64,000 nucleotides of DNA. Source: Paraburkholderia largidicola (GTDB taxonomy: Bacteria; Pseudomonadota; Gammaproteobacteria; Burkholderiales; Burkholderiaceae). How positions within the stretch are numbered: the first letter of the stretch is position 1; every line of letters starts with the position of its first letter. Below, in pieces: positions 36,326 to 44,821 of the stretch. The translations under genes and the position numbers were made by a program. The DNA is taken from the NCBI RefSeq assembly GCF_013426895.1, contig NZ_AP023176.1, forward strand, positions 496,001-560,000, written 5' to 3'. The notes beneath the pieces are model-generated. The model made no database searches. It saw only the letters and a list, made by a program, of their open reading frames with translations, and was not told where the DNA came from.

Positions 36326-37258
36326 TTACTTCGCGTCAGTGGCCGTATCGAAGGGACTCAGTTGCGCGGCGGCGGCGAACATCTCCGTGAACTGATCGAG
36401 CGCCGCGAGCGTGTCGCGTCCGCTGCGCGTGATGCGGTAAAACGAAAACTCCACTTCCGGACGGATCACGTCGATGCGCACCTGGTAGTGCCGGCAAATG
36501 TGTTCGCAGAACGACGGCATGATCGCCACGCCAAGCCCTTCGTGTGCCATCGCAATCGCCGTCTGCAGATGGCCGATCACCGTGCGGCGGCCCGTCGTCA
36601 CCTCTTCTTTCGACAGCGATGCCTCGATCAGCCGCTGCAACGGGTTGTCCTTCGGCAGCGTGATGAGCGGAAGCCCTTCCAGCGCGCGCCATTGCACGCC
36701 GTCGCGCGGCACCTTGCCGATGCCATGCGCGCTTTCCATCGTCGACGAGACCACGACGAGCCGCGTCGGAAAGATCGGCACGCGGTCGATGCCCGATAGC
36801 TGCGAAAAGAAAATCCCGAACGCCGCATCGAGATCGCCTTCCTCGACCATCTTCAGCAACTCGCCCGGCGGACGGTCGACGAGTTCGATCTGCGCATCGG
36901 GGTTGGTCTCCGCGAAACGCGCGAGCACTTGCGGCATCAGGCTCGCGGCGATCATCGGCGTGCAGCCCAGCAGCAGCGAGGCCTGCTTTTGCCGGCCCAA
37001 CTCGTTCAACTCGATGACGGACTTTTCGAGCGTCTCGACGATCTTCATCGCCGTCGGGTAGAACAGGCGGCCCGCTTCCGTCAGCGCGACAGTGCGGGTG
37101 GTGCGCTCGAACAGGCGGCAGTTGAGCTGGGTTTCGAGTTCGCGAATGATCGCGCTCAGTGCGGCCTGGCTCAAATGCATGCTCTGCGCGGTCTTCGTGA
37201 AGCTCGATGCGTTCGCGACGCCGAGAAAGACTTTGAGTTGTTTGAGGGACAGGTTCAT
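36326..37258 (-). CDS. LysR family regulator of the catabolic cluster
   Basis: The protein has 310 residues from the ATG at 37258 (GAGG upstream). The HTH is LSLKQLKVFLGVANASSFTK, then MHLSQAALSAIIRELETQLN, with wing RTVALTEAGRLF; the effector domain starts at LLLGCTPMIAASL. It lies 183 bases after the end of the UbiD gene on the same strand and is the closest regulator to the catabolic array (37442-48734), so it is the main candidate for its control. It converges with xdhC (18-base gap). The inducer is probably a pathway aromatic acid, which is inference. Confidence 0.87.
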   Translation of the reverse strand: MNLSLKQLKVFLGVANASSFTKTAQSMHLSQAALSAIIRELETQLNCRLFERTTRTVALTEAGRLFYPTAMKIVETLEKSVIELNELGRQKQASLLLGCTPMIAASLMPQVLARFAETNPDAQIELVDRPPGELLKMVEEGDLDAAFGIFFSQLSGIDRVPIFPTRLVVVSSTMESAHGIGKVPRDGVQWRALEGLPLITLPKDNPLQRLIEASLSKEEVTTGRRTVIGHLQTAIAMAHEGLGVAIMPSFCEHICRHYQVRIDVIRPEVEFSFYRITRSGRDTLAALDQFTEMFAAAAQLSPFDTATDAK

Positions 37259-37441
37259 CGACGGCGATCCTCGAAGGCAGGGCACGGTGGGGCTGCCCGG
37301 ATTCTATCGCCGTGCAGGCGTGTCCGCGACCGGGACAAGACCCGATCGCGGATACGCTGCCGCCGTGACGCGGCGCCGTTTTATGCCGCGCAAACGTTGC
37401 AACAGCGTGTTTCGACCGAAAGCGGGCGGGCGCGGCGCTCG

Positions 37442-39007
37442 TTACGCGAATGCGTACCGGCCTTCATCGTCGCGGACGATGGTCCGCGTGGCGCCCGTAT
37501 CTTCGAGCCAGCGGACGATTTCGCGGCCGTCGCGCGTGCCCGTTGCCGACATCAACTCGGTGAAACGCTTCGGACCATGCGCGAGCGCGGCTTCGAGCGA
37601 GTCGAAGCGCGCACCCGTGAACGCCGGCGGCGTCGGCACGCGGTGTTCGAGATCGCGCTCCTCGCCCGGACGCAGCAGCGGCAGCGTGAGGTCGAAGCCG
37701 ACCTTTGCCGTCACTGCCGCGCCATCGAGCGACGGATCGAGTGGCATCGCGCGCATGCCGCTGTGCATCACGAGATCGCGGTCGGCCTGGAAGCGCGTCG
37801 CGAGTGCCCAGTCCATCTGCTCATCGGAGAAGATGTCGATGTCGGGATCGACGACGAACACATGCTTGACGTTGGCGAGCGACGCGAACACGGCGGCGAT
37901 CGCATTGCGCGCTTCGCCGGGCACGCGCTGTTGCATCGCGACGCGCACGTTGAACATGCCGCCCGTTGCGGGGCTCGCATACACGCTCCTGATCTCGCGC
38001 ACGGCCGTTTCGAGCGCGCGCCAGACGGTCACTTCCGTGCGCAGCGCGGCGAGTTGCGCGGTATCGGTGCGCGCCATCGTGCGACCGCCGATCGTGCAGG
38101 TCTGGAACACCGCATCCTTGCGATGCGTGATGGCCGTCAGATGAAACACCGGGTTCGTCTTGATGCCGCCGTAATAGCCAAGGAATTCGCCATACGGCCC
38201 TTCCGGCTCCGCGTGGCCGCGTTCATCCAGATAGCCTTCGAGGATGAACTCCGCGTCGGCGGGGACGAGCAGATCGTTCGTCACGCATTTGACGACGCCC
38301 ATCGGCGCGCCGCGCAACGCGGCGACGAGTTCGAGTTCGTCGGCGGGAATGCGCATCGTCGCGCCGATGTGGTCGATGGGATGCGTGCCGACGGCGAATG
38401 CGATCGGCAGCCGCTCGCCGCGCTTCGCGTGGGCAATGGCGATGGCGCGCAGATCCGACGGCGCGACGAGATCGACGCCCGCCGTGCGCCGGCCGCGCAG
38501 CATCAGGCGGCGAATGCCGACGTTGGTCCAGCCGGTGTCGGGATCGACGGCGAAGTCGATCGATGCGGAGATATACGGCGCGCCGTCCAGATCGTGCTGC
38601 AGATGCACGGGCAGCACAGTGAAGTCGCATTCGTCGCCCGTCAGCACGACCTGTTGCACGGGCGCTTCTTCGCGTCGCACTTCGACGAGCTTGCCTTTGC
38701 TGCGCAGACGGTCGCGCACGACTTCGAGCAGGTGCGCGGGCGTGGTGTCGAAGGCTTTGGCGAGGCGCGTACGGCTTGCCGCCACGCTGCCCGCCAGCGA
38801 CACCGTGCCGCCCGCCGGCTGCTGGAACCACACCGCGCGCGGGTTGCCTTCCATGATGCGGGCGATATCGGCGAGATCGACGGGCTCGTCGCGCCGTTCG
38901 AGTTCCGTGTCGTCGAGCGACGCGAGAAAACGCCTCAGACGGAAGCGTTCGAGGTCAGGCAGTTCCGCGCCTTGCGCGGTCGAAGGAATGGCTGTCTTGG
39001 GTCTCAA
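37442..39007 (-). CDS. UbiD family (prenyl-FMN dependent) decarboxylase
   Basis: This protein has 521 residues when started at the TTG at 39007, which has AGGA 8 bases upstream; a GTG at 39046 directly after the preceding stop is an alternative. Family landmarks are LPDLERFRLRRFLASLDDTE at the N-terminus, PYISASIDFAVDPDTGWTNV, GAPMGVVKC and the active-site segment HAEPEGPYGEFLGYYGG, which carries the conserved Glu pair. UbiD enzymes (de)carboxylate aromatic, heteroaromatic or acrylic acids using prenylated FMN. A UbiX-type prenyltransferase is encoded in the same array (48156-48734). It probably removes the ring carboxylate of the pathway substrate. Confidence 0.87.
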   Translation of the reverse strand: MRPKTAIPSTAQGAELPDLERFRLRRFLASLDDTELERRDEPVDLADIARIMEGNPRAVWFQQPAGGTVSLAGSVAASRTRLAKAFDTTPAHLLEVVRDRLRSKGKLVEVRREEAPVQQVVLTGDECDFTVLPVHLQHDLDGAPYISASIDFAVDPDTGWTNVGIRRLMLRGRRTAGVDLVAPSDLRAIAIAHAKRGERLPIAFAVGTHPIDHIGATMRIPADELELVAALRGAPMGVVKCVTNDLLVPADAEFILEGYLDERGHAEPEGPYGEFLGYYGGIKTNPVFHLTAITHRKDAVFQTCTIGGRTMARTDTAQLAALRTEVTVWRALETAVREIRSVYASPATGGMFNVRVAMQQRVPGEARNAIAAVFASLANVKHVFVVDPDIDIFSDEQMDWALATRFQADRDLVMHSGMRAMPLDPSLDGAAVTAKVGFDLTLPLLRPGEERDLEHRVPTPPAFTGARFDSLEAALAHGPKRFTELMSATGTRDGREIVRWLEDTGATRTIVRDDEGRYAFA

Positions 39008-39048
39008 TGTCGTGTCCTGATGTGCAGAGTGCGACGCGGTGCGCACCC

Positions 39049-39774
39049 TTAGAAGCGTGCTGACAGCGCAGTGGCCGCGAGGTGCGCGGCAAAGCCGCTC
39101 GAACCTGCGGCGGACATGTCGGGCGCGAGATGCAGGAACTGCTTGACGGCGCGCAGCGTGACGGCGCTGCAGCCGAGCAGCGTGTCGGCGAGCGCATCGG
39201 CTTCGTCGTCGAGCGACGCAACGGGCACCACGCGGCTCACGAGACCGGCAACGAGCGCGTCCTGCGCCGTCAGCCGCGCGCGGCTCAGCACCATGTGCGC
39301 AACCGTCTTCACGGGAACGCGCCCGATCAGCGCGGACATGACGAGCGTCGGCGGAATGTCGCGCTCCATTTCGGGGATCTGGAAGATCGCGTCGTCGGCG
39401 GCGAGCGCGACGTCGCACACGCCTGCCAGCGCGCAGCCGACCCCGATCGCTTCGCCGCGCACCACGGACAGCACGGGCACACGCACCGCTTTCAATGCGT
39501 CGTAGAGCGCGAGCGGCGGCGCGGCGACGACGCGCCGCAACGTTTCCGCCGACGGCTTGGCGCCTTGAGGCGGCATCGGCGACTGGCGGCCTTTGCAGAA
39601 GTCCTTGCTGCTGCTGACGATACGCACGAGCTTCGTATCGTCGTCGATCGTGGTGACGGCGGCGATGATGGCATCGCTCATCGGCTGATCGATCAGATTG
39701 CCGTTCTCAGGCCGGTCGAGCACGATGTCGAGCAGCGCGCCTTTGCGGCGGATAGCGACGGATTCAGTTGACAT
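39049..39774 (-). CDS. Enoyl-CoA hydratase/isomerase family protein
   Basis: This 241-residue crotonase-fold protein shows LDRPENGNLIDQPMSDAI, the first oxyanion segment DFCKGRQ, the second VVRGEAIGVGCALAGVCDVA and the region EMERDIPPTLVMSALIG with acidic residues near the usual catalytic positions. It lies between the Mo-enzyme large subunit gene (11-base overlap) and UbiD (41-base gap) and is therefore part of the operon. No CoA ligase is encoded in the array, so either the CoA ester is made elsewhere or this protein acts on a non-CoA substrate, such as a beta-keto or hydratable ring intermediate. Confidence 0.83.
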   Translation of the reverse strand: MSTESVAIRRKGALLDIVLDRPENGNLIDQPMSDAIIAAVTTIDDDTKLVRIVSSSKDFCKGRQSPMPPQGAKPSAETLRRVVAAPPLALYDALKAVRVPVLSVVRGEAIGVGCALAGVCDVALAADDAIFQIPEMERDIPPTLVMSALIGRVPVKTVAHMVLSRARLTAQDALVAGLVSRVVPVASLDDEADALADTLLGCSAVTLRAVKQFLHLAPDMSAAGSSGFAAHLAATALSARF

Positions 39775-42115
39775 GTGCGCCTCCTTGAGCGCGATGGATG
39801 TATTCCCAGACTACTTTCGGCGTGGCGGGCATCGCGAGTTCATCGTTGCCGTACTCGCGCAGCGCATCGGCGAGCGCGTTGAAAATCGTCGCTGTTGCAG
39901 GTGTGATGCCGCTTTCGCCGCCGCCTTTCACGCGCAGCGGATTGCCATGCGTCGGGTCTTCCGTCAGTTCCACATTGAGCGGCGGAATCACGCCGGCGCG
40001 CGGCATGCCGTAATCCATGTACGAACCTGTCAGCACCTGCCCCGTATCGCGATCCACGTAGAAGCCTTCGGAAAGCGCCTGGCCGATGCCTTGCGCGAGC
40101 CCGCCATGCACCTGACCTTCGACGATCAGCGGGTTGATCGGCTGCCCCACGTCGTCGACGGACGTGTAGTTGACGAGTTCCACCATGCCCGTATCGGGGT
40201 CCACTTCGAGCTCGCAGATGGCGGCGCCCGTGGGATGCGCGGGAACACGCGTGTTGACTTCGGCGTGTGCGTAGAGCTTTTTCATCGACGGGTCGCCGGG
40301 CACGCCGTCCTTTGAAACTTGGCGCGCAACTTCGGCGAGACTGATCCGCTTGCCCGAGGCGGACGCGGTGAACGACGCATTTGCGAATTCGACGTCGGAT
40401 GCGTCCACGCCGAACAGCGCGGCGGCCACCTGCTTGCCCGTTGCGACGATCTGCTGCGCGGTATCGACGAGCAGCATGCCGCCCAGGCGCATCGTGCGGT
40501 CCGAGTGGCTGCCGCCGCCGACGCTCACGAAGGCCGTGTCGCCCGTGCGCAGCGTCACGGCTTCCATCGGCACGCCGAGCTGATGCGCGATGACCTGCGC
40601 GAACGTGGTTTCGTGGCCCTGGCCCGTCGACTGCGTGCCCGACACGATATCGACGCTGCCGTCCGCGCGTACCGTCAGTTCGATGCGCTCGCGCGGCGCG
40701 CCGACGGGCGACTCGATGTAGTTCGCCAGGCCGATACCGCGCAAGCGGCCGTTTGCCCGCGATTGCGCACGGCGCGTCTCGAAGCTGTCCCACTGCGCGA
40801 GCGTCAGCGCGCGCGCCATGTTGCGCTCGAATTCGCCGCTGTCGTACGTGAGGCCCATCGGGCTGCGGTACGGCAGCTTGTCGTGCGTGACGAGATTGCG
40901 CCGGCGAATTTCCGCGCGCTCGATACCGAGTTCGGCAGCGGCGAGATCGAGCATGCGTTCGATCACATGCGTCGCTTCGGGCCGGCCCGCGCCGCGATAG
41001 GGCGCAGTCGGCACCGTGTTGGTCATGACGGCGCTGACGTGCACGGCGGCCACGGGCACGTCGTAGACGGTCGTCATGATGCGCGTGCCATTCGACATCG
41101 GCACGTAGGACACCGTATGCGCGCCGACGTTGCCGATCCATTCGTTGTCGATGGCGAGAATGCGGCCGTCTTTCGAAAAGCCGATTGCGGAACGGATGAT
41201 CGCGTCGCGGCCCTGATAGTCGGACAGGAATGCTTCGCTGCGGTCGCTCGTCCACTTCACCGGCCTTCCGATGCGTCGCGCGGCCCACACCACAGCCAGT
41301 TGCTCGACGTAGACGAACGAGCGTGGTCCGAAGCCACCGCCCGTATCGGGGCAGACGACGCGCATCCGGGCAGGCGGCACTTTCAACGCGGCGGCCAGCA
41401 CCAGTTGCTGGCGCACTGCGCCCTGACTGCCGGAGATCAGCGTGTAGACGTCGTTGGCCGCGTCGTGCATGCCGATCGCGCTGCGCGGCTCCATCTGGCA
41501 ATTGACGAGCCGGCTGTGATGAAACTCACGGCGGATCACGTGATCCGCTTCCGCGAGAATCTTGCGCGCGGCTTCGCGGTCGCCGATCTGCGTCTGGAAG
41601 CACAGGTTGCCCGGCGCGCCGTCCCACAGTTGCGGCGCGTCGGGCTGCATCGCGTCGGCGCCGTTGATGACGGCATCGAGCACGTCGTAATCGACTTCGA
41701 TCAGCTCCGACGCATTGCGCGCCTGCAACGGCGTTTCGGCGATCACCATCGCGATCGCCTCGCCGACATAGCGCACGCGGTCGACGGGCAGCGGAATATG
41801 AAGCTGATTGAAGATCGAACCCGTCAGCGACGTGAGGAAAGCCTTCTTCGTCGCGTCGACGGCGTCGACGGGATTCGGCACATGATCGACGCCCTGAAAG
41901 CCATCGTCGAGATAGTCCTGGCCGACCAGCACGGCGATCACGCCGGGCGCTTGCTGCGCGGCGCTGATATCGACAGAACGCAATCCTGCATGCGCGTGAG
42001 GCGAGCGCAGAAAGGCCGCATGCAGCTGGCCATCGACGCGAATATCGTCGGTGTACTGGCCGTTGCCCGTCACGAAGCGCTGGTCTTCGACGCGAGGTAT
42101 CGGTTTGCCGATCAT
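39764..42115 (-). CDS. Molybdenum hydroxylase large subunit (CoxL/XDH family)
   Basis: The protein has 783 residues from the ATG at 42115, overlapping the 2Fe-2S subunit by 4 bases. It shows GKPIPRVEDQRFVTGNGQYT at the N-terminus, the molybdopterin contacts CPDTGGGFGPRSFVYVEQ and TAPYRGAGRPEATHVIERM, QSTGQGHETTFAQ, and the C-terminal GGGESGITPATATIFNAL with the catalytic glutamate. The active-site loop PYRGAGR is close to the AYRGAGR of form II CO-dehydrogenase-like enzymes and lacks the AYxCSFR of true CO dehydrogenase, so hydroxylation of an aromatic or heteroaromatic ring is more likely than CO oxidation. It functions with the S and M subunits below. Confidence 0.9.
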   Translation of the reverse strand: MIGKPIPRVEDQRFVTGNGQYTDDIRVDGQLHAAFLRSPHAHAGLRSVDISAAQQAPGVIAVLVGQDYLDDGFQGVDHVPNPVDAVDATKKAFLTSLTGSIFNQLHIPLPVDRVRYVGEAIAMVIAETPLQARNASELIEVDYDVLDAVINGADAMQPDAPQLWDGAPGNLCFQTQIGDREAARKILAEADHVIRREFHHSRLVNCQMEPRSAIGMHDAANDVYTLISGSQGAVRQQLVLAAALKVPPARMRVVCPDTGGGFGPRSFVYVEQLAVVWAARRIGRPVKWTSDRSEAFLSDYQGRDAIIRSAIGFSKDGRILAIDNEWIGNVGAHTVSYVPMSNGTRIMTTVYDVPVAAVHVSAVMTNTVPTAPYRGAGRPEATHVIERMLDLAAAELGIERAEIRRRNLVTHDKLPYRSPMGLTYDSGEFERNMARALTLAQWDSFETRRAQSRANGRLRGIGLANYIESPVGAPRERIELTVRADGSVDIVSGTQSTGQGHETTFAQVIAHQLGVPMEAVTLRTGDTAFVSVGGGSHSDRTMRLGGMLLVDTAQQIVATGKQVAAALFGVDASDVEFANASFTASASGKRISLAEVARQVSKDGVPGDPSMKKLYAHAEVNTRVPAHPTGAAICELEVDPDTGMVELVNYTSVDDVGQPINPLIVEGQVHGGLAQGIGQALSEGFYVDRDTGQVLTGSYMDYGMPRAGVIPPLNVELTEDPTHGNPLRVKGGGESGITPATATIFNALADALREYGNDELAMPATPKVVWEYIHRAQGGAHVN

Positions 42116-42621
42116 GACGCGTGTTCCTCCGTCTTCGCGAAGGGCGCTTCGGGGTACATCTCGCGTGCGGCGTGGCGCACCGCTTCGATGATGTTCACGT
42201 AGCCCGTGCACCGGCAGATGTTGCCTTCCAGCGCGTGACTGATGCTCGCCACATCGAGCGCCGGTTCCTTGCGCAGATAGAACGCGCTGGCCATGATCAT
42301 GCCGGGCGTGCAAAAGCCGCACTGCAGGCCGTGGCACTGCACGAACGCATTCTGCACAGGGTGCAGCTTGCCGCCGCATTGCGCGCTCAGACCTTCGACG
42401 GTCACGACCTGTCCGCCGCTCGCCTGAGCCGCGAGCACCGTGCAGGACTTGACGGCGTTACCGTCGAGATGAACGGTGCACGCGCCGCATTGGCTCGTAT
42501 CGCAGCCAACATGCGTGCCCGTCAGCCGCACATGCTCGCGCAGAAATTCGACGAGCAGCGTGTTGTCGGGCACGGCGTGCGAGACGTCCGTGCCGTTCAC
42601 CTGAAGCTGGACTTCAACCAT
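42112..42621 (-). CDS. Molybdenum hydroxylase small 2Fe-2S subunit (CoxS family)
   Basis: This 169-residue protein is a two-cluster iron-sulfur subunit. The N-terminal plant-type ferredoxin domain has [16 protein letters not shown] and a following KSC; the C-terminal domain has [12 protein letters not shown] and [12 protein letters not shown]. All eight cysteines are present. It carries electrons from the molybdenum site in the large subunit to FAD in the medium subunit. Its stop codon overlaps the start of the large subunit gene, which ensures coupled synthesis. Confidence 0.92.
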   Translation of the reverse strand: MVEVQLQVNGTDVSHAVPDNTLLVEFLREHVRLTGTHVGCDTSQCGACTVHLDGNAVKSCTVLAAQASGGQVVTVEGLSAQCGGKLHPVQNAFVQCHGLQCGFCTPGMIMASAFYLRKEPALDVASISHALEGNICRCTGYVNIIEAVRHAAREMYPEAPFAKTEEHAS

Positions 42622-42654
42622 GATTCACCTGTCTTTCCCGTTCGTGCAGCGTGC

Positions 42655-43116
42655 TCATTCGGCAGCGGGTTCGTTCGCTGCGCTGAGCGTCGCGTTGAAG
42701 CGCTTGAAGAACTCGGCCGCGAGCTTGTTCGCCACCGACGTGACGAGCCGCGAGCCGATCTGCGCGAGCTTGCCGCCCACCTGCGCTTCGGCCACGTAAG
42801 TGAGCAGCGTGCCGTCTTCGGCATCGGCGAGCGTGACGGTCGCCGTCATCTTGCCGAAGCCCGCAATGCCGCCTTCGCCCTGGCCGAGAATCCGGTAGCC
42901 ATTCGGCGCATCGCGTTCGGACAGTTCGAGCGTGCCCTTGAAGCGCGCTTTCACGGGCCCGACGGAGGCGACCACGACGGCCTTGTACTCGTCTTCGTTT
43001 TCCGCCGTGAAGGCTTCGCAGCCGGGAATGCATTCCTGCAGCACGGCCGGGTCGTTGAGTCCTTGCCATACCTGTTCGCGCGATGCCGCGATGGTTTGCG
43101 ATCCGGTGAATTCCAT
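42655..43116 (-). CDS. CoxG-like SRPBCC domain protein
   Basis: This 153-residue CoxG family protein starts MEFTGSQTIAASREQVWQGL and continues with NDPAVLQECIPGCE, VGPVKARFKGTLEL, AGFGKMTATVTL and VGGKLAQIGSRLV, all family hallmarks. CoxG helps to anchor or recruit molybdenum hydroxylases to the membrane and its SRPBCC pocket can bind a quinone or lipid. It lies between the FAD subunit and the 2Fe-2S subunit genes, so the order is M-G-S-L. The membrane-anchoring C-terminal segment of longer CoxG proteins is missing here, so the protein may be soluble or use another partner. Confidence 0.87.
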   Translation of the reverse strand: MEFTGSQTIAASREQVWQGLNDPAVLQECIPGCEAFTAENEDEYKAVVVASVGPVKARFKGTLELSERDAPNGYRILGQGEGGIAGFGKMTATVTLADAEDGTLLTYVAEAQVGGKLAQIGSRLVTSVANKLAAEFFKRFNATLSAANEPAAE

Positions 43117-43143
43117 CCTGTTCTCCTGAATTGAGCGGCGTCG

Positions 43144-43947
43144 TTACGACGCGAGCAGCGCCTGCAATGCGCGGCGGGTATAGGTTTCGATCAGATGTGC
43201 GCGATACGATGCGGACGCGTTGGCGTCGTCGGGCAGCATGTCGCGGTCGATCCACAGCGATGCGAGCGCGGCTTCCGACAAGTCCTGTTGCAACGCGGCT
43301 TCCGCATCGAGCCAGCGGAACACCGACGCGCCCGCGCCCGTCACGGCGACGCGCACGGCATCGTCGTACTGCGCGATGAACACGCCCGTCACCGCATAAC
43401 CCGATGCTGGGTGCCGGTACTTCGCATAGGCAGCGCGGCGCGGAATGGCGAACTCGATCGCGGTGACGAGTTCGTCGGCTTCGAGCGCGGTTTCGAATGT
43501 GTCGATGAAATAGTCGTCGGCGGGAATGCGTCGCTGCGACGAGGTGATGATGTGCGCGTTCAGCGCGAGCACGGCGGACGGATAGTCCGCTGCCGGGTCG
43601 TTGTTCGCGACCGATCCGCCCATCGTGCCGCGGTTGCGCACCTGCGGATCGGCGATCACGCTGGCCAGATGCGCGAGCGCGGGAATCGCTTCGCGCACGA
43701 CATCGGAGGCGGCCACTTCCGCGTGCTTCATCAGCGCGCCGACATGCAGCGTGTCGCCGCGCACTTCGATGCCGCGCAGTTCGCCGATGCGCGTGAGGTC
43801 GATCAGATGCGACGGCGCGGCGAGGCGTTGCTTGAGTGTCGGGATCAGCGTCATGCCGCCCGACAGCGGCCGCGCTTCGTCATGCTCGCGCAACCAGGCG
43901 ACCGCTTCGTCAAGCGACGCTGCGCGCAGATAAGTCGTCTCGTACAT
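43144..43947 (-). CDS. Molybdenum hydroxylase FAD-binding medium subunit (CoxM family)
   Basis: The protein has 267 residues from the ATG at 43947, behind GCAGGAG. The FAD-binding motif of the family is present twice: ARPLSGGMTLIPTLKQRL near the N-terminus and RNRGTMGGSVANNDPAADYP near residue 105. It passes electrons from the iron-sulfur subunit to an acceptor such as a quinone. It is the first of the four Mo-hydroxylase genes. A short tandem repeat separates it from the alpha/beta hydrolase gene upstream. Confidence 0.9.
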   Translation of the reverse strand: MYETTYLRAASLDEAVAWLREHDEARPLSGGMTLIPTLKQRLAAPSHLIDLTRIGELRGIEVRGDTLHVGALMKHAEVAASDVVREAIPALAHLASVIADPQVRNRGTMGGSVANNDPAADYPSAVLALNAHIITSSQRRIPADDYFIDTFETALEADELVTAIEFAIPRRAAYAKYRHPASGYAVTGVFIAQYDDAVRVAVTGAGASVFRWLDAEAALQQDLSEAALASLWIDRDMLPDDANASASYRAHLIETYTRRALQALLAS

Positions 43948-44000
43948 GTTGTCTCCTGCGGCATGCGTGTGGTCATCGCGCATGCCTGACTTCTGTGTTG

Positions 44001-44060
44001 ACCGCTATGGCCCGCTATGGTCCGCTATGGTCCGCTACGGTCCGCTATGGTCCGTTAGGC
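44001..44060. repeat. 10-base tandem repeat (five good copies, one decayed)
   Basis: Units of the form NCCGCTATGG fill 44001-44050 (the fourth has CTACGG), followed by a decayed sixth unit at 44051-44060. On the minus strand the unit contains TAG, and the stop codon of the alpha/beta hydrolase gene (44045-44047) lies inside the array. The 10-base period equals about one DNA helical turn. It looks like a slippage-prone minisatellite in the intercistronic region ahead of the Mo-hydroxylase genes. Confidence 0.9.
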
Positions 44061-44818
44061 TCCGAGAGCCAGTTTTCCAGCGCAGTGGCGAGCGCGACGG
44101 GCACTTCGTACATCGGGTAATGTCCCGCGTTCCGCAGCGTTTCCAGCGTGGCGTTCGGATACCACGCGAGCCATGTGCGCGTCATCAGGTCTGCCGTGAT
44201 GGTCGGATCATGCTCGCCGACGAAGAGCTTCACAGGCGTCGGGTTGCCGTCGACCTGCGCGGCGAAGTCTCCTGTGGCCCATTGCGGCAGATAGCCCGCG
44301 AACGCTTCGCGCCGCGAGTCGCGCAGCGACAGTTGCGCGAGATGCGCGCTCCACGGCGACGCGAGCCGGCTGCCCGTCGAAAAGTGAATGATGCCGGCGC
44401 GCTTCGCGACGTCGTCGATGCAGGCGGAAAACATCGCGACGCGCGCTTCGTCCATGCGCGAGCCGCACGCGGGCACGGCGGATACGCCCGCCATTTTGAC
44501 GATCCGCTCGGGCGCGGCGAGCAGCACGCGCTGCATCGCCATGCCGCCCATCGAATGGCCGATCAGGCTGAAGCGCTGCCAGTCGAGATGATCCGCGAGC
44601 GCGAGCACGTCGCGCGCGGCTTCGTCGAACGTGAACGCGCCGTCGATATCACGCGACAGCCCATAGCCGCGATAGTCGAAGAACGCATAGGAGAAGCGTT
44701 CGGCATCGAGCGCCGGCGTGAGCGCGTGCCAGTCGGCGGCACTGCCGAACCAGCCGTTCAGTGCGATGACCTTGTGCGGGCCGTGTCCGAATTGCCGGAA
44801 ACCGTTGAGCGTCGTCAT
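44045..44818 (-). CDS. Alpha/beta hydrolase of the catabolic cluster
   Basis: This 257-residue serine hydrolase has the nucleophile elbow IGHSMGGMAMQ (about residue 94), acid in VGEHDPTIT and histidine in RNAGHYPMYE. The oxyanion region is ALNGWFGSAADW, with Asn where most homologues have His. It starts only 3 bases after the fumarylacetoacetase stop codon, so the two are tightly coupled. A role in hydrolysing a ring-cleavage product, an ester/enol-lactone or an N-formyl intermediate is inference. The stop codon is provided by the tandem repeat, so slippage there could change the C-terminus. Confidence 0.82.
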   Translation of the reverse strand: MTTLNGFRQFGHGPHKVIALNGWFGSAADWHALTPALDAERFSYAFFDYRGYGLSRDIDGAFTFDEAARDVLALADHLDWQRFSLIGHSMGGMAMQRVLLAAPERIVKMAGVSAVPACGSRMDEARVAMFSACIDDVAKRAGIIHFSTGSRLASPWSAHLAQLSLRDSRREAFAGYLPQWATGDFAAQVDGNPTPVKLFVGEHDPTITADLMTRTWLAWYPNATLETLRNAGHYPMYEVPVALATALENWLSEPNGP

Positions 44819-44821
44819 GGT

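Noticed and set aside
36929..39052. Long open frame on the plus strand (over 700 codons) opposite the LysR and UbiD genes
   Set aside because: Arg/Ala/His-rich translation typical of the antisense of GC-rich genes; it spans two recognisable genes on the other strand.
40319..42202. Long open frame on the plus strand opposite the Mo-hydroxylase large subunit
   Set aside because: Composition is Arg/Ala/Asp-rich with no motif, and the minus strand encodes a complete CoxL-family protein.
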